64,000 nucleotides of DNA, taken from positions 102,379-166,378 of the forward strand of contig CAZQFV010000005.1 in the NCBI GenBank assembly GCA_964592645.1. The letters run 5' to 3'. Below, piece by piece: positions 61,133 through 64,000 of this stretch. The position numbers and the translations under genes are program-made. Source of the DNA: CAZQFV01 sp964592645. GTDB taxonomy: Bacteria; Chloroflexota; Chloroflexia; DTKN01. The first letter of the stretch is position 1. Every line of letters starts with the position of its first letter. The notes below the pieces were generated by a model that made no database searches, had not been told where the DNA came from, and worked only from the letters and a program-made list of their open reading frames with translations.

Positions 61133-62703
61133 TCGTCCTCCTCTCCCTCCTTCTCCCTCTTTCCCCCGGCCATCATCAGCCCGATCTCCTCCACGCTGGC
61201 TTCCTGGGGATCGACCTCCCCCATGATTTGCCCCTCGTAGAGCACGACCAGGCGATCGCTCAGGGCCAGGAGCTCATCCAGGTCCTCGGAGATGAGCAGG
61301 ATGGCCGTGTCCTGGCGGCGCAGGTCCAGCAGCAGGCGGTGGACGGCGGCGGTGGCCCCGATGTCCAGGCCGCGGGTGGGATGCACGGCGACCATCAGCG
61401 CCGGCCGGCAGGAGATCTCCCGGGCCAGCAGGACGCGCTGCAAGTTGCCCCCGGAAAGCGCCTTGACGGCCGTCTCCACGCTCGGCGTGGTCACCTCGAA
61501 GGAGGTGACCAGTTCCTGGGCAAAATCGCGGATGGCCCGGAGGTCCAGGAACGGCCCGCGGGCCAGCTCCTCGGTGCGGTAGGCCTTGAGGATGAGGTTG
61601 TCGGCCACGCTCAGGTTGGGCACCAGTCCGACCCCCAGCCGGTCCTCGGGGATATGCCCGATGCCGCGGTCGATGGCCTGGCGTGGCGAGCAGTTGGTCG
61701 TATCTAGGCCGCGGACCTGGACGCTGCCGCCGTGGCAGGGGCGCAGGCCGGTGAGCACCTCGGCCAGCTCGCGCTGGCCGTTGCCGGCCACCCCGGCCAC
61801 GCCCAATATCTCCCCGGCCCGTAGGGACAGGGAGAGGCTGCGCAACGCCGGCAGGCCCTTGTCGTTCAGGGCTTCTAGGCCTTGAGCCTCCAGCACCACC
61901 TTGCCGGCCGGCCGGGCCTCCTTCTGCAGGTCGAACAGCACCTCGCGCCCCACCATCATGCGCGCCAGCTCGGCCTTGTCCACCTGGGAGCGCTCCACAG
62001 TGGCCACCTTGCGCCCCCGCCGCAGCACGGTGATGCGATCGGCGATGGCCTCCACTTCATCCAGCTTGTGGGAGATGATGATGATGGCATGGCCCTCCCC
62101 GGCCATGCGGCGCAGGGTGGTGAACAGGTCGTTGACCTCCTGCGGGGTGAGCACGGCGGTCGGCTCGTCCAGGATCAAGATCTCGGCGCCGCGGTAGAGC
62201 ATCTTCAGGATCTCGACGCGCTGCTGCTCGCCGACGGAGAGCTGCCAGATGTAAGCCCGGGGGTCCACCCGCAGGCCGTAGCGCGCGGCCAACTCCTCCA
62301 GGTGCCGCTCGGTTTTGGAGAGGTCCAGGTAGAAGCGCGGCTGCCGCAGCCCCAGGACGACATTCTCGGCCACCGTCATCACCGGGACGAGCATAAAGTG
62401 CTGGTGGACCATGCCGATGCCCAGGCGGATGGCATCGCGGGGGGAATGGATGGCCGCCGGCCGGCCGCGGAGCAGTATCTGGCCGGCGTCGGGATAGTAA
62501 AGCCCACTCAGGACGTTCATCAGGGTGGACTTGCCGGCGCCGTTCTCCCCCAACAGGGCGTGCACTTCGCCCCAGCGGACCTCCAGGTCGATGCCGTCGT
62601 TGGCCAGCACGCCGGGAAAGCGCTTGACGATGCCGACCATGCGGACGGCTTCGGGTGGGCCGGCCGGCTGCTCTGGGGAGTGAGGTGGGGAGCCGTTGGT
62701 CAT
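61129..62703 (-). CDS. BMP-type ABC importer, duplicated ATPase
   Basis: A 524-aa protein with two ABC domains in tandem (YufO/NupO-like). Domain 1 has Walker A GENGAGKS, signature LSVGEQQRVEI and Walker B ILILDEPTAV. Domain 2 has a weaker Walker A (GVAGNGQRE), signature LSGGNLQRVLLAREI and a diverged Walker B. Such unequal domains are normal for this family: only one site is fully canonical. It powers import by the two permeases. ATG 62703 has AGAGGTG upstream. Confidence 0.92.
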   Translation of the reverse strand: MTNGSPPHSPEQPAGPPEAVRMVGIVKRFPGVLANDGIDLEVRWGEVHALLGENGAGKSTLMNVLSGLYYPDAGQILLRGRPAAIHSPRDAIRLGIGMVHQHFMLVPVMTVAENVVLGLRQPRFYLDLSKTERHLEELAARYGLRVDPRAYIWQLSVGEQQRVEILKMLYRGAEILILDEPTAVLTPQEVNDLFTTLRRMAGEGHAIIIISHKLDEVEAIADRITVLRRGRKVATVERSQVDKAELARMMVGREVLFDLQKEARPAGKVVLEAQGLEALNDKGLPALRSLSLSLRAGEILGVAGVAGNGQRELAEVLTGLRPCHGGSVQVRGLDTTNCSPRQAIDRGIGHIPEDRLGVGLVPNLSVADNLILKAYRTEELARGPFLDLRAIRDFAQELVTSFEVTTPSVETAVKALSGGNLQRVLLAREISCRPALMVAVHPTRGLDIGATAAVHRLLLDLRRQDTAILLISEDLDELLALSDRLVVLYEGQIMGEVDPQEASVEEIGLMMAGGKREKEGEEDE

Positions 62704-62799
62704 CTGTACGCACCTCTTGCGGCTGGCAAAGGCGATGTTCGGCGCGTCGTGGGCATCGGGCGGGCCTCTTGCCTCCTCCCCACTTTGTGGTGTGGGGGG

Positions 62800-62830
62800 C
62801 CGCCAGCGCGTCTGCAAGACGCGCTGGCGG
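62800..62830. repeat. Strong hairpin between the substrate-binding protein and ATPase genes
   Basis: A perfect 14-bp stem (62800-62813 with 62817-62830) with a 3-nt loop, not followed by a T tract. It sits 50 nt past the binding-protein stop and 97 nt before the ATPase start. It could protect the upstream message or partly stop transcription, giving more binding protein than transporter. Confidence 0.75.
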
Positions 62831-62880
62831 CGGGGGAGGGGCGGGGCCCGGACGAACCGGGCTGTCCCCGCGCGACGGAC

Positions 62881-63960
62881 CTACTGGACGCTTCCCACGA
62901 CCCCCTCGACGAACCAGTCGAAGGAGAGGATCTCGGCGTCGGTCATGATGGTGCCCTGGGGAACCCGGACCGTGCCGGTCTGGTCCTTGATGGGCCCCTG
63001 GAAGGGATCGAATTTGCCGTCGATCATCTGCTGTTTCCTTTCCATCACGGCCGTCTTCACATGGTCGGGCACCAGCGGGCTCAGGGGGGCCAGGTCGACC
63101 ACGCCTTCCTTGAAACCGCCGTAGAACTGGTGGGTCTTCCAGGTGCCGTTCTGGATGGCCTGCACCGTGGAGACATAATAGGGGCCCCAGTTCCAGATGG
63201 GGCTGGTCAGGACCTGATTGCCGACGATCTTGCCCATGTCGGCGTCATAGCCGATGCCCCACAGCCCGCGCTCGGCGGCCGCCTTCTGCGGCTCGGTGGT
63301 ATCCTGGTGCTGGGCGATGACATCGCAGCCCTGGTCGAGCAGCCCTTCGGCCGCCTGGCGCTCCTTGACCGGGTCGTACCAGGTGTTGGTCCAGACCACC
63401 AGCACCTGAGCGTTGGGGTTCATCTCGCGCACGCCCAGGGTAAAGGCGTTGATCCCGCGGACGACCTCGGGGATGGGGAAGGCGGCGACGTAGCCGATCT
63501 TGTTGGTCTTGGTGGCCGCGCCGGCGACCATGCCCGAGAGGTAGCGCGGCTGCTCCATGCGGCCGAAGTAGGTCGCGGCGTTGGCCGCGGTCTTGTAGCC
63601 GGAGCAGTGCTCGAAGTAGACGTTGGGGTACTTGGCGGCGATGGCGATGGTCGGGTCCATGTAGCCAAACGAGGTGGTGAAGATGACATTGCAGCCCTGC
63701 TTGGCATAGTCCTCGATGACCCGCTCGGAGTCGGCGCCTTCGGGGACCGACTCGATGTAGGCCGTCTCCACGCCGAGCTTCTCCTGCAGGTAGAGCCGGC
63801 CCTGGTCGTGGGCCCAGGTCCAGCCGGCGTCGCCGATGGGGCCGACGTAGACGAAGCAGGCCTTGAACTTGGGGGCGGGCGTGGCGGTAGGGCCACAGGC
63901 GCCGAGGAGAGGAGCGACGACCAGGATGAGCGCCGCGATCAGCCAAACCTTGCGTGACAT
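62881..63960 (-). CDS. BMP-family substrate-binding lipoprotein
   Basis: A 359-aa lipoprotein of the BMP/Med/PnrA family, the extracellular receptor of nucleoside-type ABC importers. The signal ends in lipobox LLGAC with Cys22, then a short Thr/Pro linker. FVYVGPIGDAGWTWAHDQG is the family N-terminal ligand segment, and YFEHCSGY and GYVAAFPIPEVVRGINAF follow. ATG 63960 has AAGGAGG 7 nt upstream. It heads the importer operon, transcribed leftward to 59004. Ligand (purine nucleoside or other) is inferred from the family. Confidence 0.92.
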   Translation of the reverse strand: MSRKVWLIAALILVVAPLLGACGPTATPAPKFKACFVYVGPIGDAGWTWAHDQGRLYLQEKLGVETAYIESVPEGADSERVIEDYAKQGCNVIFTTSFGYMDPTIAIAAKYPNVYFEHCSGYKTAANAATYFGRMEQPRYLSGMVAGAATKTNKIGYVAAFPIPEVVRGINAFTLGVREMNPNAQVLVVWTNTWYDPVKERQAAEGLLDQGCDVIAQHQDTTEPQKAAAERGLWGIGYDADMGKIVGNQVLTSPIWNWGPYYVSTVQAIQNGTWKTHQFYGGFKEGVVDLAPLSPLVPDHVKTAVMERKQQMIDGKFDPFQGPIKDQTGTVRVPQGTIMTDAEILSFDWFVEGVVGSVQ

Positions 63961-64000
63961 TGCCTTTTCCTCCTTACTGGAGTTCCAAGTTTCCCTGAGA

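Noticed and set aside
62800..62830. Intrinsic terminator
   Set aside because: No T tract follows the stem on either strand, so it is better read as an mRNA-stability or attenuation element.
61882..63957. A 691-codon rightward open frame
   Set aside because: Antisense to the importer ATPase and receptor genes, crossing the intergenic hairpin.

Overview
The window is a GC-rich, gene-dense chromosomal segment. I infer a Chloroflexota bacterium, probably Anaerolineae-like. The grounds are Thr/Pro-rich lipoprotein linkers, many GT-C and GT87 membrane glycosyltransferases, a secreted protein ending in a YLPLV-type tail, ferredoxin-linked oxoacid metabolism joined to sucCD, a MurF-Alr fusion, and two DegV proteins. 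I see no rRNA, CRISPR array, transposase or prophage. One tRNA is present (Leu, anticodon CAG).

Layout. Positions 1-1515 hold a partial secreted glycoside hydrolase, divergent from an operon (1674-6882) for succinyl-CoA synthetase (sucCD) and a four-subunit 2-oxoacid:ferredoxin oxidoreductase. A DegV gene follows. On the minus strand, 11915-7726 is the most unusual locus: a LysW-like zinc-ribbon protein, a lysine 2,3-aminomutase-type radical SAM enzyme, two D-Ala-D-Ala-ligase-like ATP-grasp enzymes and a GNAT acetyltransferase, tightly packed. Just upstream is an OmpR-type regulator whose phospho-acceptor Asp is replaced by Cys. Together they look like a small biosynthetic system for a beta-lysine-derived, ligated and acetylated product, perhaps built on a protein carrier.

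Positions 12950-18641 carry an uncharacterised protein, a nucleotidyltransferase, a PAP2 phosphatase, a rubredoxin-like protein and two membrane glycosyltransferases. Positions 18908-29559 carry a YprA/MrfA-type helicase with an embedded HNH nuclease, murJ, a NagD-like phosphatase, a WD40 protein, an AEC transporter, serS, a duplicated-domain lipoprotein, tRNA-Leu and rsmA. Positions 29652-42459 hold a secreted M28 peptidase with five PKD repeats, a double-hotdog thioesterase, a TolB-like lipoprotein, a lipid kinase, two membrane proteins, two more GT-C glycosyltransferases and an RpfB-like G5/3D wall protein.

Positions 42834-52387 hold a second DegV, pcm, an MBL hydrolase, uvrB, a NERD-domain membrane protein coupled to a PflX-like radical SAM protein, an orphan protein and transketolase. 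Positions 52531-58556 hold a HEAT protein, the MurF-Alr fusion, a NrtR-like Nudix regulator, and a ferredoxin / ferredoxin / MoaD-like / DUF166 cluster. Positions 59004-63960 form a BMP-type (nucleoside-like) ABC importer.

Promoters are clear and sigma70-like, many with 17-bp spacers. Intergenic regions also carry short tandem repeats with 7- and 8-nt periods. Two of the 8-nt copies form ~73-nt inverted elements, and several repeats abut stop codons or supply ribosome binding sites.
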